Assembly: GCF_026210795.1 (NCBI RefSeq)
Contig: NC_089443.1
Coordinates: 3,968,001-4,032,000, forward strand
Reading direction: 5' to 3'
DNA: 64,000 nt
Source of the DNA: Rhizophagus irregularis
Taxonomy: Eukaryota > Glomeromycota > Glomeromycetes > Glomerales > Glomeraceae
Shown here piece after piece: positions 47,700 through 59,980 of the stretch; positions within the stretch are counted from its first letter, which is position 1; each line of letters starts with the position of its first letter. The notes beneath the pieces are model-generated. The model was given only the letters and a program-made list of their open reading frames with translations. It did not search any database and was not told the DNA's origin. The translations under genes were made by a program, and so were the position numbers.

Positions 47700-48129
47700 T
47701 TTTTTCTGTATGTGTCTACATACCTAATAGTTTTCTTCAATTTATAATAACCAAGTGACATGATCATCAGTCCTTATCAAGGCAAATATGGCATAGTAGC
47801 CTTTATCTTTATTAAATTTATTTAACGAACTTACAAAAATAAAATAAAATTTTCAAAGTACAAAAAAGAAAAATAAAATTAACTAAAAACAAAACTATAT
47901 AGTCTCCAAAATAGTAATAAAGCTATAAAATTAATTCGAAAAGGAAAAAATCGCATAACACTAAAACTATCCTGATCCCCCGCCTAGATATATTCCAACC
48001 TAAGAAGAAGCAACTATGCAAACAAACCAACGAACAATGCGCCCACTATTAAAATCGACACACCACCCTGCTAAAGCTGTTAGTAAGTTGCACCGTTAGA
48101 CGACCCATAAAACCCGAATAGTGATTAAA
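47700..48129 (-). other. 3' untranslated part of the LINE
   Basis: Non-coding sequence following the LINE ORF2 stop on the minus strand. On that strand it becomes A/T-rich toward 47820-47880 (AAATAAATTT-type runs), where the 3' end probably lies. No exact poly-A end or target duplication was identified. Confidence 0.45.
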
Positions 48130-51100
48130 CTAAGGCAAACCATATTTCATCGAGTTTTTCAAATAATCAATGTCGGAATCACGTGCGGCGTCGGAAAGGG
48201 TCGGAGGAGGTAAAGTTGAGAAAGGTAAGTACGTGGACTTTGGCAAATTAGAGGGCCAAGAAAGTTTAAGTTTTTGAGTAATATTCATTACGTCTTCCCA
48301 TTTAGATTTATCATAGGAGCGCGGTAGCCAAATTCGTTTTCTGATCTTTTGAATAAAGTGATTGTGGATGGTAGAGATAACCTTCATCGCAGAGTTACGC
48401 GGAACGGAAAGTTCTTCAAAAAATTCGACAAAGGATTTTGGAAGGCAGCCACGGACAAGACTATATGAAGCCCAATTTGAAGAAGAAAAGGACCAACAAG
48501 GAAGAGATTTAAATTTGTTAATAATAAGAGAGGGATCTTTATGAATAAGATCACCAGTTTTTTGGAGTTTGATGATAAAGTGTTTTTGGTAGGAGAGGAG
48601 AATCTGTTCCATAGCGATTCGTCTGCATTTGCACATAAACAAGTGCATGAAATCTTCCTTGAAGTTGAGGCATGAACGACATGATAAGATGTCAATATAC
48701 AAGTCCGGGCGAATTCTTTTAAGATGTTCCAAAGTAGGTAGATCTTCCAAAAAGAGTTTGAATTTGAAGGTGTGATGAGAGGAAGCATGAGCACGAGTAA
48801 AGGAGGCATCATGCTGAGGCTCAGAGTTTAACGAGAACCAGGTAAGATCCCAATCAATCACGAAATCTGAAATGGAAGATAAAGTAATGGCAAAATTAAA
48901 ACACGATAAATGCGTTAATCTATGTGTCCACAGCATCTGCGAATATTGCTTGAAAAGGCGTCGAGGATTGGATTCGCATAAAATATAATCATATTTTAAA
49001 AAGAAATCATGAGAAGATACATGATCCAGATCAGAAAGAAGAATTGCTGAAGGAGAAGTATGCGCAGAATTGGCCAGAGAGTCTGCGTAGTCATTATAGA
49101 AATTACCAGAGTGACCTTTCACTTTAACAGCCGTGACGGATAGAGATTTGGATGAAATAAGATGTTCAATAATAGCCCAGAGTTCGTAATTGGTGGTCTT
49201 GTAATAGAGCCTACTATTGGAATAAGAAAAGGTAGCACATAGACGAAGACCATCTATGGCAGCTTGAGAGTCAGTATGGATTGTGACTGTTGAAGAAGGA
49301 GGGTGACTGTCAAAGCAGCATGTATGGCGGCAATTTCAGCTCGTGTAGAAGAAGGCCAATTATGAATAACTCCATGAGCGTGAGCAGCGATAGATTGGAA
49401 AAAACCAGCGCCATCGAGGACTTGAACCCAAGACCAACCCATTGAAACGTCAGGAGTGCCAAGGTTAATTAAGGAACTATCAGTATAAAAACAATAATGG
49501 TTGTCAGGAGGAGTCGCTAACGGAGAAGCAGCAAAAGCAAGAGGGGCAGTCAAACCCAAAGAGGAAGGAAGAGAAGGTGAAGGGAGAGTAACCACATCTT
49601 CTTGTGAGAAATTAGGCTGAATGTCCAGACGATCATAGTATGTTTTTACAGTCTCGTCAAGGTCCGCCCAAGTAAAAGGAGAAGTAATAACGGTGGTGTC
49701 ATGTCTAATACGCTCCTGCGTTGTTGGAAGAATTAAAGATCTAAGAGGAGAAAGTTTTGGGATGATACATAAAGGAGTAACATTAGTTGGGTTGCTTTTA
49801 GTATGGGTAACCGGTACATGTTTAGAACAACCAGGACAAGGAGTGAGCGTGATAACATCATTAGGTCGAGTCACACAATCAGAGGTCCAATGAACAATCT
49901 TGCAAAAATATTGTTGTTTGCTGGAGCCATTTTCGTCCAAAGTCACGATCCATTTCATGGATTTTCTAGAGGAACCAAAGACTGGAATCAAGTCAATGTT
50001 TGAAGAGATAGCATCAGAAGAGAATTGATCCAAAAGCAGAGAATTAGAATTTGGAACAGTGACGCATTGGTGAATGTTGTTGAACCATTTATGCGGGAGG
50101 ACTCGATGACCTTTCCTACTTGATAGATTGGATAAATAAACATTCCAAGTGATCATGTGGGTTCCTTGAGGCGTGATAAATTGAGATAGGTAATAAAGTT
50201 GCAAACTTCTAAGACGTCAGAAGTAAGATATAAAAATTTTTGGAGTCATAACGTCAAATAAAGGCGTATGATCATCAGATACAGTGAGATCAGGCAAGGT
50301 TGAAAGTCGTGAACGTGACAACTTGAAAGGAGTGGTGGTCAGGAGAGCGATAGTGCAAGCGATATAATCCTGTTTAAAAGCAAAAAGTTTAGACCATATA
50401 GTCCAATCTTTAACTAACAATGGGGAAATAGGAATCAAAAAAGAAAATTGAATTAAACGTAATCTATATAAAAACAAATTTTTCATAAAAGAAGAAGAAG
50501 AATTAGCTAACAAAAATAAATTAGTTAAATGTGTTTGTGATTGGTGAAAAAATAAATTAATTAATCCCAGGCCTTGAGACAAAAACAAAATGGAGTCAGG
50601 AAGTATGCGTGAAAAGTTGGCTTTATGTTTAACCAAGGAACGGATACTGCTGGTTGCCGAGGCACATTCAGATTCGGAGAGGTGAGTGACTTGCATACGA
50701 TATTCCAATTTTGGAAGAAGGACCGTATTGTGTAGGTAAACAACTTGTTTAGCAGATAATTTGGCAGGGCGAACGATAGCTGCAAAGGAGTTGCATTCAC
50801 GAGCAACTTGTTTCTTGACAAAATCGCGAGAACCAGCGACATTGAACCAAACGCCCAGAAAGCGGAAAGAGCTATTCATGGAAATAGGCACAATAAAAAT
50901 GGAAGGAACTTTGTTCAGTCCAGATAATTGCAAGTCAAACACGACTGGAGAAGACGAAGGAGCTGAAGTGGGAGGCAACGAATTAGTAATTAAAACATAT
51001 TTGTTGTGATTAGCGGAAGTATTATTAATCTGATAAAATTCTTCTGTAATAGAGAGCATCGATTCCATTCCAGGTTTGGATGATGAAATTAAAGTGGAAT

Positions 51101-53647
51101 CATCCATAAAGACCAAGTTGTTGATTCGTAATCCATCTGAACTTGTCTCAGCCAAGGGATTAGATAAAGAAGGAGCATGAAGTATATATGGATCCATCGT
51201 TTCATTCTTAAGAACAGTCAATAAAGGGTCTATATATATAACCCAGAGTAAAGGAGAGATAACTTCGCCTTGATCTATACTAATGCGAACACGGTAAAAA
51301 GGAGTAATTCCATGAGCAGTAAAAACGCGATTAGAGCGTTTCATGAAAAGAGACAAAATAAACTTGGTAGTAGAAGCAGGAAGTTTAATGCGTTCCAAAG
51401 CGAAATGCAACATCTGGAGATCAACCGAGTTGAAAGCCTTTAAAATATCTTGTGAAAGGATCCAAAGCGGCGATTTGTTGACATGAGCATCATGGATAAT
51501 AGATTCAAGGACGACAATAGGGTCGCGACAAGGACCACCAGGAAGACCAGCGAAGTTTCCTCCTTTGAGAACATCATTTGAAGCCAAAGTGGAAGCAAGA
51601 CGATTATAAAAGAGTTTGACCAAAGATTTTCTAATTACTTCAAGTAAAGTAATAGGTCTTGTATTTTTGAGTTGACATTTCCATTCGTGAGGTTTAGGGA
51701 TAGGGAAAACCATAGCTTGGCGTCATAAATCAGGAATATCTGCAGTGCGAAGGCATGATTGGACTAGGATTAGAACCAAAGCTGAAGTGTTGGCACCCAG
51801 ATGCTTAAGCATCTCATATGTGATCATAGAAGGACCAGGAGCTTTATCATTCGGCATTGAGGAGACCGTAGATAACCATTCTTCAAGGGTAGGAGGATCT
51901 AACAAGGAATCGTAGATAGAAAAATCCACATCATCCATAGGGCGATAAGCAGAAAACCATCTTTCTGGGAAAGCAGAAATATTATCAGGAGGAGATGATT
52001 TAATGGGTACAGAAGTCTGGAAGTGTTTGATAACAGCGTCATTGATATCGTGTGGGTCCGTCAATAGTTTTGGTTGTGTAGGGTGGTCAATAAAGACACG
52101 ATCCAAAGTAATACGACGTCTTGTTCGTGAAAGGGCAGAGTTAATAAATGTAGAAATGTCAGTTTCAAAATTATTATCCCTATCATCCAATTTAGCACGA
52201 ATGGAAGAATCTTGAAAATCCTTTTCTTTGAGGAGAAGGAGGCCGTGAAGGGCACTAGAGATAGCTTTTAAAGATTCTAGTAAAAATTTAAAATCGTCTT
52301 GCCTACATGCGGATAAAGAAGTAGGTAAAATAGGGGGAGAAGGAATAACCTTCTTATAAAAATGAAGAATTTTTTGAAGTCGAATGAAATGAGTGGACCA
52401 AGTACGTTCATATCTATTATAATACGTGGAAGGATATTTTCGCAATAAGCGTATCGAATGCAAAAGACGGCTGAAAAAATGATAATGTTGAGATAAAGCT
52501 TCCAAATCCTTGGGTACCGTAGGCGTATGTTGATTACCAACCGTGACAGATGGAAGAGAGGCATTAGCAGCTTTCACGATACGAGATTGTAAATATTCGC
52601 ATTGTTGATTGATGTGCCATGTTGAGAAGGTTGAAGGAGGAACGTCGCATAAGGAATCAACATGAGTAGAAAAGGAATCCCATTGTTGAGCAGAGACTGA
52701 ATCAAATTTAAAAATGCGGCGAGTCCGACGTTGAAGTTGTTTAGCACGAGCAACCTTGATAGACGCAACCAGGAGTGAATCATCAAAATACGTGATGACA
52801 GGATTATGGTCAAAAGAGCAGGTGTCTTGGGCGTCAAATATATAGGAAGTAAGAGCAAAGCTTTTAAGCATTGGGCAAGACCAAACATAGTCTATACGAG
52901 TAACTTGGTCATCACGGTGAAAGATGCCTAAGGAGTCAGAAGCGTTAACAGGAAGAGTTTCTTTATAACCATGAGATAAAAGGTGATGAAGCAAACGATA
53001 AGCTCGTTGAGAAGCAACAGAAGGGCGATTAAAGTAAATAGGGTAATAAGTGTCTAGGTGCATGTTAAAATCACCACAAATAGCGTGATAAAAATTTTGT
53101 TGTTTGGTTTGCACCAATAATTGTAATAAAAGATCAATGGTTTCTGATCGTAATTTAGAATCAGAGACAGGGGAATATAGATAGCAAAAATGCGCAATTT
53201 AACGTTGCCTTTAAAATAAAGGTCAACAGATAAAATACGCGAAGAATGTGAAACAAAATCTTGTACATGTGAAGCAAGGGATTTTTCAATGAAAAGGGAG
53301 ACGCCACCAGTAGATTTAACTTGTTTGGTATTATCTAAATCAGATGAAAAGACAGTATAATTAGGGAGGCGTTTAGATAGAAAGTGAATTTGTTTAAGGG
53401 ATAAATGGGTATCTACGATACCACCAAAAGAAATATGTTTAAGATTGAAGAAATTTGAAATTTGTTCAATTTTAACTTGGCTATTATGACGAAGGCCATT
53501 GACATTAAAAGATGAAATATTAAAAGAATTGGGGATAGGGGAAGAATTTAAAGTAGTAAACAAAGATTCATGTTCTGAAAATTTATAAGTATCTACAGGG
53601 TTGGGTGGGTTTCGAACAAAAATATCATTATTAAAATTGTTTAACAT
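48130..53647 (-). pseudogene. LINE ORF2: apurinic endonuclease, reverse transcriptase, RNase H
   Basis: Endonuclease (53647-52750): SSFNVNGLRHN, GGIVDTHLSL (usual Glu is Asp), CGDFNMHLDTYYP, CSFDHNPVITYF. A frameshift near 53170 splits it. RT (51720-50700): MVFPIPKPHEW, LSQDILKAFNSVDLQML (motif A Asp), DQGEVISPLLWVIYIDPL (motif B), and FMDDS in place of the common YADD/FADD (motif C). RNase H (49500-49070): CFYTDSSL, RAEIAAIHAAL, KGHSGNFYNDYADSLA, with a frameshift near 49300. The remaining 300 residues have several Cys/His (CRSCLNFKEDFMHLFMCKCR), likely a C-terminal zinc region. In-frame TGA at 51723 sits where a Trp is expected (IPDL-W-RQAM), and another at 50217. It is otherwise open for about 1,800 codons. 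Confidence 0.82.
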
Positions 53648-53694
53648 TAGAACACAATGATGATAAAGAATGGGAAAAAGAGTTCGGAAGTCAG

Positions 53695-55844
53695 TTATTG
53701 AGAAGGAGCTGAACCATCAGCTCGAGCGGAGGGAGAACCACCAAGAGAAGCAATAAAACCTTGAATGGATCCTGTGAGCGATTGTAAAGTATCTTTAATC
53801 GCTTTTTGATCTTTGATAACTGAGTCCAATTCGTCTTGCGGGGAAGGGTTAAAGTTGGATGCAGGAACAGAGTGCGAAGCTTTGGTAGGTGTAGATTGAG
53901 AGGAAGAGGATTTCTTAGGGCCAGACGACAAGGGAGCATTAGGATGCGGGATTAATGTGCCAGTAGTTTCAGGAGGGTCTTCTTCCATTTGATCAGGTTC
54001 GGAATTAACTACTGGTGTGGAGGGAGGATTGATGCCTAAATGGGCTTCTATAGCAGAAAGCCGTTGGTTGTTTAGCTCAAGGAACAAGATGCGGGATTCA
54101 ACACGTGCAACATCGTGTTGTAGAGTCTTCAAAACATTGAGAATTTTGAGAGCAGTTTCAAGGGCATTAGAAGAATTTGGATCCGGGAGTGGAGCGCAGG
54201 CATTGGACGAAAACGAAACAGATCTATCTTTGCCTTTTTGATTGTTGGAGGGCGTGCGACCATGAGCAGAAGAAGAGGAACCTGCTGAACCAGAGGAGGA
54301 AGGGTTGTTATAATTATTATTATAATTATTATTATTGTTGTTATTATTAGAACCATTGGAGCTGGAATTAGGACGTTAAGCAGAGGCAGAATGATCCCAA
54401 GATTTAGATCGAGATCGAGACTGAGAATTATTACGCGGGGTTTTTTGTTGAGTAGGTCTTTGGCCAATGTTGAAACGTTCTTTAAGGGCAGCAACAGGAT
54501 CACGTGTACGTAAGCGACCACGACGTTGATTGAGCGGGCAAGAGGTAGGAGCACAACCGAGTTTACCACATCTGTGGCAAAGAGCTTTCGAATCATTGGA
54601 TGTATCCCATCTAAGAGTACGACCTTGAAAACCAATAGTTTGCTCCATGGCGGCATCCATTGTTGCTTGTGAGTTGAAAGTAACATAAGCCCATGGTTTG
54701 GGTTTATATGAGTTTAAGGAAAGAGGGATGTTAATGGCTTTAGCTCCATGTTCTTTGACCAACGGAGCTAGATGGATATCTTTAGTATTAGCAGGGAGAC
54801 CGGAGAGAACTGCAACGAATTCGTGACGAGCAGCCTTTTGGTCCACCGAGTAATGACAGGGAGTTACACACAAACAAGTGGAAAAACAGTAGACTGCCCA
54901 TTGGATTGTAAAGCGGGTGATAACATCGGCATGATCATAGACGATGCGGGCTTGTTGCATTTTGGCACCTTTTCATGAATAGAGATGGAGGGAAAGCAAA
55001 TTGCCAAATTTTTTGAAGTAGGATTGAAGTTGAGGTTTCGTGATGAAGAACGGTATATCGGTGACTTGGATGGCATGGAGATCTTTATCAGATCGGAGTT
55101 GTTTGGGGTCGTACAAGTGAAATTGTAGGTCCAGAAATTCAGAGTGTATACTACCAACACACAAGTCACGAGCTTCTGCAGTGTGGAAATGAATGATGAG
55201 ACGTTTAGCATCCCCCAAACCAGTCATACGAGCCCGACCAGTATATGATTCGTAAGTTTCTAAAAATAAATTGTTAACGGCCTCTATGATTGCCTTATTA
55301 GTTTTAAGTGTCTCAAGAGTTTGGGGAGCGGAGTTGGGCGCAGCCGCAGCCAGAAAATCTTGATGATTAATGGTAATGGTGGGGGAGGGATCGACAGCCT
55401 GATCGGGTGATGTACCATCATTTACGTCCATATTAGGGGACGCGTTAGGGGATGAGTTATTTTCTTTGTTTCGAGGTGCATGAATTGACGCGTTAGCTCC
55501 AAAGGACGCGTCTTGGCCAGGCGCAGTAGGCGCAGCAGAATTATTCGGGTAGAAGCTTGAGTATTTTCTTGGGCGGTGCTGCGGAAATTATTTTGTTGAG
55601 GAATAGCGGTCGAAGTTGAACCAACTAAACCACCGTCAGCCAGCGCGTCGGCAACGAAATCTTCATAGTCTTCATCCATGGAGTCTTTTGTAATAATACG
55701 GGACTGTTTTTGAGAAGTGTTATCACTATCAGAACCAGAGTTATCGGAGAGTTGTTTTTTATTATTTTTCTTTTCTTGACGAGCAGCCTTATTACTATTG
55801 GGATTATAGCTGCCGCCATCTCTTCTAGCAAGGTTTCTAGACAT
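53695..55844 (-). pseudogene. LINE ORF1: RNA-binding/zinc-knuckle protein
   Basis: Start MSRNLARRDGG at 55844. A frameshift near 55550 moves into a frame open to 53695 except TGA 54973 (probable former Arg) and TAA 54376 (probable former Gln). An N-terminal charged, low-complexity part is followed by two RRM-like stretches (RLIIHFHTAEARDLCV; IQVTDIPFFITKPQLQSYF; AVLSGLPANTKDIHLAPLV; KPWAYVTFNSQATMDAAM). A zinc knuckle with Cys in place of His comes next (CHRCGKLGCAPTSC), then an RS-rich and poly-Asn/Ser linker, and a short coiled coil (QHDVARVESRILFLELNNQ). This is the usual nucleic-acid chaperone ORF of Tad/I LINEs. Confidence 0.75.
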
Positions 55845-55899
55845 GTTACATCAGGAAATTATATAGTGCGAAAAGTTGCGCAAGTTTACACATCATAAT

Positions 55900-56290
55900 A
55901 TTTTGTAAGCTTCCAGACCCGCCGCAAGTTTGCGTAAGCGTAATATTTTGTAACTTTTTAAAATATTTCGAAATATTACGATATGCAAAGCTTCGTAATT
56001 TTACGATTTGTAATATTCCGTAATTTTGCGGTTCGCAATATTTCGTAATTTTACATAATATTTCGTAAGTTTTCAGACCTGCTGCAAGTTTGCGTAAGCG
56101 TAATATTTTGTAACTTTTTAAAATATTTCGAAATATTACTGTATGCAAGGCTTCGTAATTTTACGATTCGTAATATTCCGTAATTTTACTGCGTAATACT
56201 TCGCAACTTTTTAAAATATTTCGAAATTCTATGATGCGCAATGTTCCATAATTTGATGATTCGTAATATTCTGTGATTTTACACAACTTA
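55900..56290. repeat. Tandem repeat, 160-bp period, rich in TTTCGTAA/TTACG motifs
   Basis: AAGTTTGCGTAAGCGTAATA occurs at 55926 and again 160 bp later at 56086, followed both times by TTTTGTAACTTTTTAAAATA and TTTCGAAATATTAC. A third, diverged partial unit follows. Short variants of the same motif (GCGAAATATTACG) reappear at 59070-59165 and near 57165-57190. It lies directly upstream of the LINE start. Confidence 0.75.
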
Positions 56291-56449
56291 ATATTTCGTA
56301 ATATTTCAAAATATTTCGATAAATAATACTTCATTTTCTGTACTATAAGTTTATATAATGTATGTTTTATTAGATATAATCATAAAAAATTACAAGTATT
56401 TATTAATATATACAGAATACATAAAAGTAAAAAAAAGAAAGAGTAGAGT

Positions 56450-56970
56450 AACAATATTATTAGACGTAAAAAGAAGAGAAACAGCTATAGTAACGTTAGT
56501 ATTAGATATAAAGATAAAAGAAATATTGTTATTATTGTTAGTATTAAGGTAAAAAGAGTTAAAGAAACAGTAAAAGGAGTAAAAGAAACATGGATATTAT
56601 CGTTAGTATTAAAGTACAAGTAAAAAGAAATAAAGGAAACGTAGATAGTATTGTTAGTATTACGACATAAAGTAACAAAGAGGTAAAAAAAAAACGCGTT
56701 AATATTAAAATAATTAGTATTAATAAATAAATATTTCTATACCTGCAAAGTAATTGAACAAAAGAATAAAGAAATAAAGAGAAAGGAAAAAATAAACATG
56801 TTGTTAGTATTGTTAGTATTGTTAGTATTAAAGTACAAGTAAAAAGGAATAAAGGAAACATGGATATTATTGTTAGTATTACGATACAAAATAACAAAGA
56901 GGTAAAAAAAAATGAAAATAATTAGTATTAATAAACAAATATTTCTATACCTGCAAAGCAATAAATTATG
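56450..56970. repeat. Tandem duplication with GTTAGTATT motifs
   Basis: A block of about 210-220 bp (GTTAGTATTAAAGTACAAGT ... ATTTCTATACCTGCAAAG) occurs twice, near 56600-56750 and 56820-56960, with extra short GTTAGTATT repeats between and before. No gene is supported. Confidence 0.65.
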
Positions 56971-57492
56971 AAATATATGTAAATATATTGTATATAATTA
57001 AAGAAATAATAGAAAGAAGAGACAAAAAAATTAAAAATATTGAACAAAAGAATAAAGAAATAAGAAATAAAAATAAATAAGACAAAAACGCGTGCATGAT
57101 TAAATGATTAAATGATTAAATCACATGCAAGGATCAGCCTAATTTGATTGGCCAGAAAATACGATATCGTAAAATTACGGAAATCCGCATTTTAAAAAAT
57201 CACAGAAATTGTATATACACAATTACTAAATATTATTCCCTCGTGATAAATTAAAAATTATCAACACAAATTCAACACAAATTTAACAAATTTAACGAAA
57301 TTTGGCCAAAATTAACAAATTTTTACCAGAATTATCAACACAAATTGAACACAAATTGAACACAAATTTCAGCCACGATTTATTTATGTCACACCCGTGT
57401 TGTTAAGAATTAATAACCATTTTATTTATTAAAACTATATTAATTATGGTAAAAAAAATGCTATTACGTGTGATATATATAAAAAATAATAT

Positions 57493-58891
57493 TTATTTCC
57501 TATGCAATCCATAATTCTCTAATAAACTATTTACATACCGACCTTCCTCCTCCGTGTTATAAGAGTCAATAGAAAGTATATCATCGTCAGCTATGCCATC
57601 ATTGGTCGCACCATCGTTGGCCGCATCATTGTTAGCCGCACTATCGTTAGGCCTACCATCGTTAGTCACACCATCATCAGCCGCACCTGCTCTATCGTCA
57701 GCTGCTCTATCACCACCATCATCTACATCATTACCATCATGAGAATCATCATCCGAATGTGTAAATTTATCCCTATTTTCCAACTTTTGCTAAAAATCAA
57801 TAAATAAATAAATAAACTGTAATTCAAATAATTCACATTTTGCAAATTGTAAATTAAAAACTTACTAAGTTGTTGATTATCTTCGACTTCATTATACTTT
57901 CGCTCATTTGAATGTTTTGATTATTAGGATTTAAGTACGTTTCACATATGCTAATCGCATATGCTATTTGTGTTTTTGAGGGATTTTTATTTTCTTTTCG
58001 CAACTTATCAATTATCAGTGACATATATGTCATAGGTTGCCCATCTTTAACCTTTTTAAATAGGTTGTTGTAACATCTTTTCACCTCCGCCTTACTCTTC
58101 CATTCCTGAATCTTTGACGGACTAGCCTGAGTGTTAATAGATGGTAATTTATGCCCAGTCGCTTCGAAAACAGAATACATAACGTCTTTAACTCTAGACG
58201 TGAACGTCCCTCGTATGCTTCTATGTTGTTGTACTAACTATTAAAAAAAAATGTTAGTATGAAATTTAATAAAATTCATAATTGCTTTAACTTACAGTCG
58301 GGGCAATTTTTTTTTCGAAAAAAATAATCCATTGATTTTTTTTGAACTGGCGCATAAATTCTGGATTTTCGTCTTTTAAATATTTTTCGGTAGCGAGTTT
58401 GTACTCGTCTTGCGAAGGATAAACAAAATTTTCAAATAAAATTTTTGACACCTTCTTAACGAGCTCCTAATTAAACGAGGTTAGCATTTCAGGTTTACAT
58501 TAAATAATATTCATCTTTATTACCTTTACATACTCGGATCTATTGTATTATTATTATTTTTGTTATTATCGTTGAGCTTTTTTTCTATGCTCGAGAGACG
58601 GGTTTCGAGATTTTTTTGTCCGGTGATAAGAACTTCAAGCTTAGAAATTATCTGCGAAGGTTTCTTAATAGTTTTTTTATTGTTTTTTTATTAACTTTAA
58701 CAATAAAATATAATTTAACTATATATTATATAATTTCTTTTATAAAGAATATGATACATATCATGTCATATATACCATCAACGCTATCATCGGATATTCT
58801 CACTCGCTTCTCAGCTTCGCTACCCTCAGTACTACGTTTTGAAAATCTTTCATTATCATCAATTCTTCGTTTCGCCACGCTTTGTAGCCAT
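57493..58891 (-). pseudogene. Accessory gene of the Plavaka element (coiled-coil, unknown function)
   Basis: A start at 58891 (MATKRGETK) is followed within 10 codons by a 1-nt frame loss into RIDDNERFSKRSTEG. Then come a coiled-coil exon (IISKLEVLITGQKNLETRL, about 58650-58524, with another slip in an AAT repeat before RSEYVK), exon 58466-58296 (ELVKKVSKILFENFVYPSQ), exon 58237-57866 (GTFTSRVKDVMYSVFEATG, YMSLIIDKLRKE) and a last exon 57789-57493. The last exon is an Asp/Ala/Asn-rich, degenerate repetitive acidic tail ending LLENYGLHRK. Introns have good GT/AG ends and the later exons join in phase 0. The family is unknown to me. Its position, divergent from the transposase inside the same ends, suggests a DNA-binding or regulatory partner. 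Confidence 0.6.
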
Positions 58892-59510
58892 TATGATAAT
58901 AAATTTGAAACGAAAATATGAGAAAAAGGAGGAAATATATGAGAAAAAGGTGAACTAGAAAATTCGAAAAGGATGAGGAAAAAGGGGGAAATACATGAAT
59001 CAGAAATTCAGAAAAAGGAGGCAAGCTGTCATAAGGTAATTTCCGCCATTCTATACTAAAAAAGAAAAAAACTTGCAAAATATTGCGAAAAATGGATGAA
59101 CTAATGCGAAATATTACGAAAAATAAATGTACTAATGCAAAAATTTTGCATCGTGATATTACGAAAAAATATTGTAACACTTTCATAAGAGAACTTTAAA
59201 AAAAAAACTCTCATAAAAGCACATAGTACAATCGAAATATTAATCAAATCCAATTTATAAAAAAATAACATGTTACACATGTTGGGGCTTTTATGCATGG
59301 AAAAAAAAAGTTGCAGCCAGTGAACTCATTTGGCTGATCAGATTGATAGTGATCTTGAGCGCTTATAACCTGATTATCGCATAAATTTGTGGCTGATCAT
59401 CTGTCCATTATTGTAAAAGTGATTTGCTGTGTTAAGCCAATAAATTTGCGGCTGATTATCAGATGATTAGCCGATTGAATAAGCCATCCGAATTCTTACA
59501 GCCCGTTACA

Positions 59511-59720
59511 GCAAATTCAAAATATGCGAAACACTCAGCACTTTTGCTGTCAGATTCACTTGGCAGGTTGCCGGCAAATTGAAATAGTAAATAAAATAAT
59601 AAACAATATTTATATGGTATCATAGACTTGTTACATTTATTTTTAGATTTGCCAACCCACGAACTCGGCAAGTTCCCGACAGCAAAATTGCTGAGTGTTT
59701 CGCATATTTTAAATTTTGCT
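59511..59720. repeat. Fold-back repeat inside the Plavaka element
   Basis: Arms of about 70 bp (59511-59580 and 59647-59720) share ATATGCGAAACACTCAGCA and TTTTGCTGTC with its complement, enclosing a 66-bp loop. It lies between the accessory gene and transposase promoters. Confidence 0.75.
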
Positions 59721-59980
59721 ATAATGCGTAAAATTGCGAATGATTCTGCGATATTAGCCACCAGATTCTTACAGCCAGTTCCATTCATTAATGCGTAAAT
59801 TTGCGTAGTCGTGTCTATTCAAATAACTCAATCAATTGTAATCCATTCAATTAATTCATTAAATTTTTACAATGAATTTGCAATATAATTTTATTAGCAC
59901 ACATAATCTCATATAAATTAAATAGTGAATTGATACTTTTCATCAAATTTGACACGTTAATTTAGTAACATAAGTTTCAA

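Larger units (their letters stand above)
47820..55860 (-). mobile_element. Nearly full-length LINE retrotransposon with RNase H (Tad/I-like)
   Basis: The element has two ORFs on the minus strand 48 bp apart: ORF1 with a zinc knuckle, ORF2 with endonuclease, reverse transcriptase and RNase H. This is the layout of Tad/I-type LINEs. It carries two stops in ORF1, two in ORF2 and three or so frameshifts, so this copy is dead but only lightly decayed. The 5' end adjoins a 160-bp tandem repeat (55900-56280) that could be its 5' UTR monomers or unrelated. Confidence 0.8.

Noticed and set aside
54017-54241. Plus-strand ORFs within the LINE region
   Set aside because: They are antisense shadows of ORF1/ORF2, which have clear domains on the minus strand.
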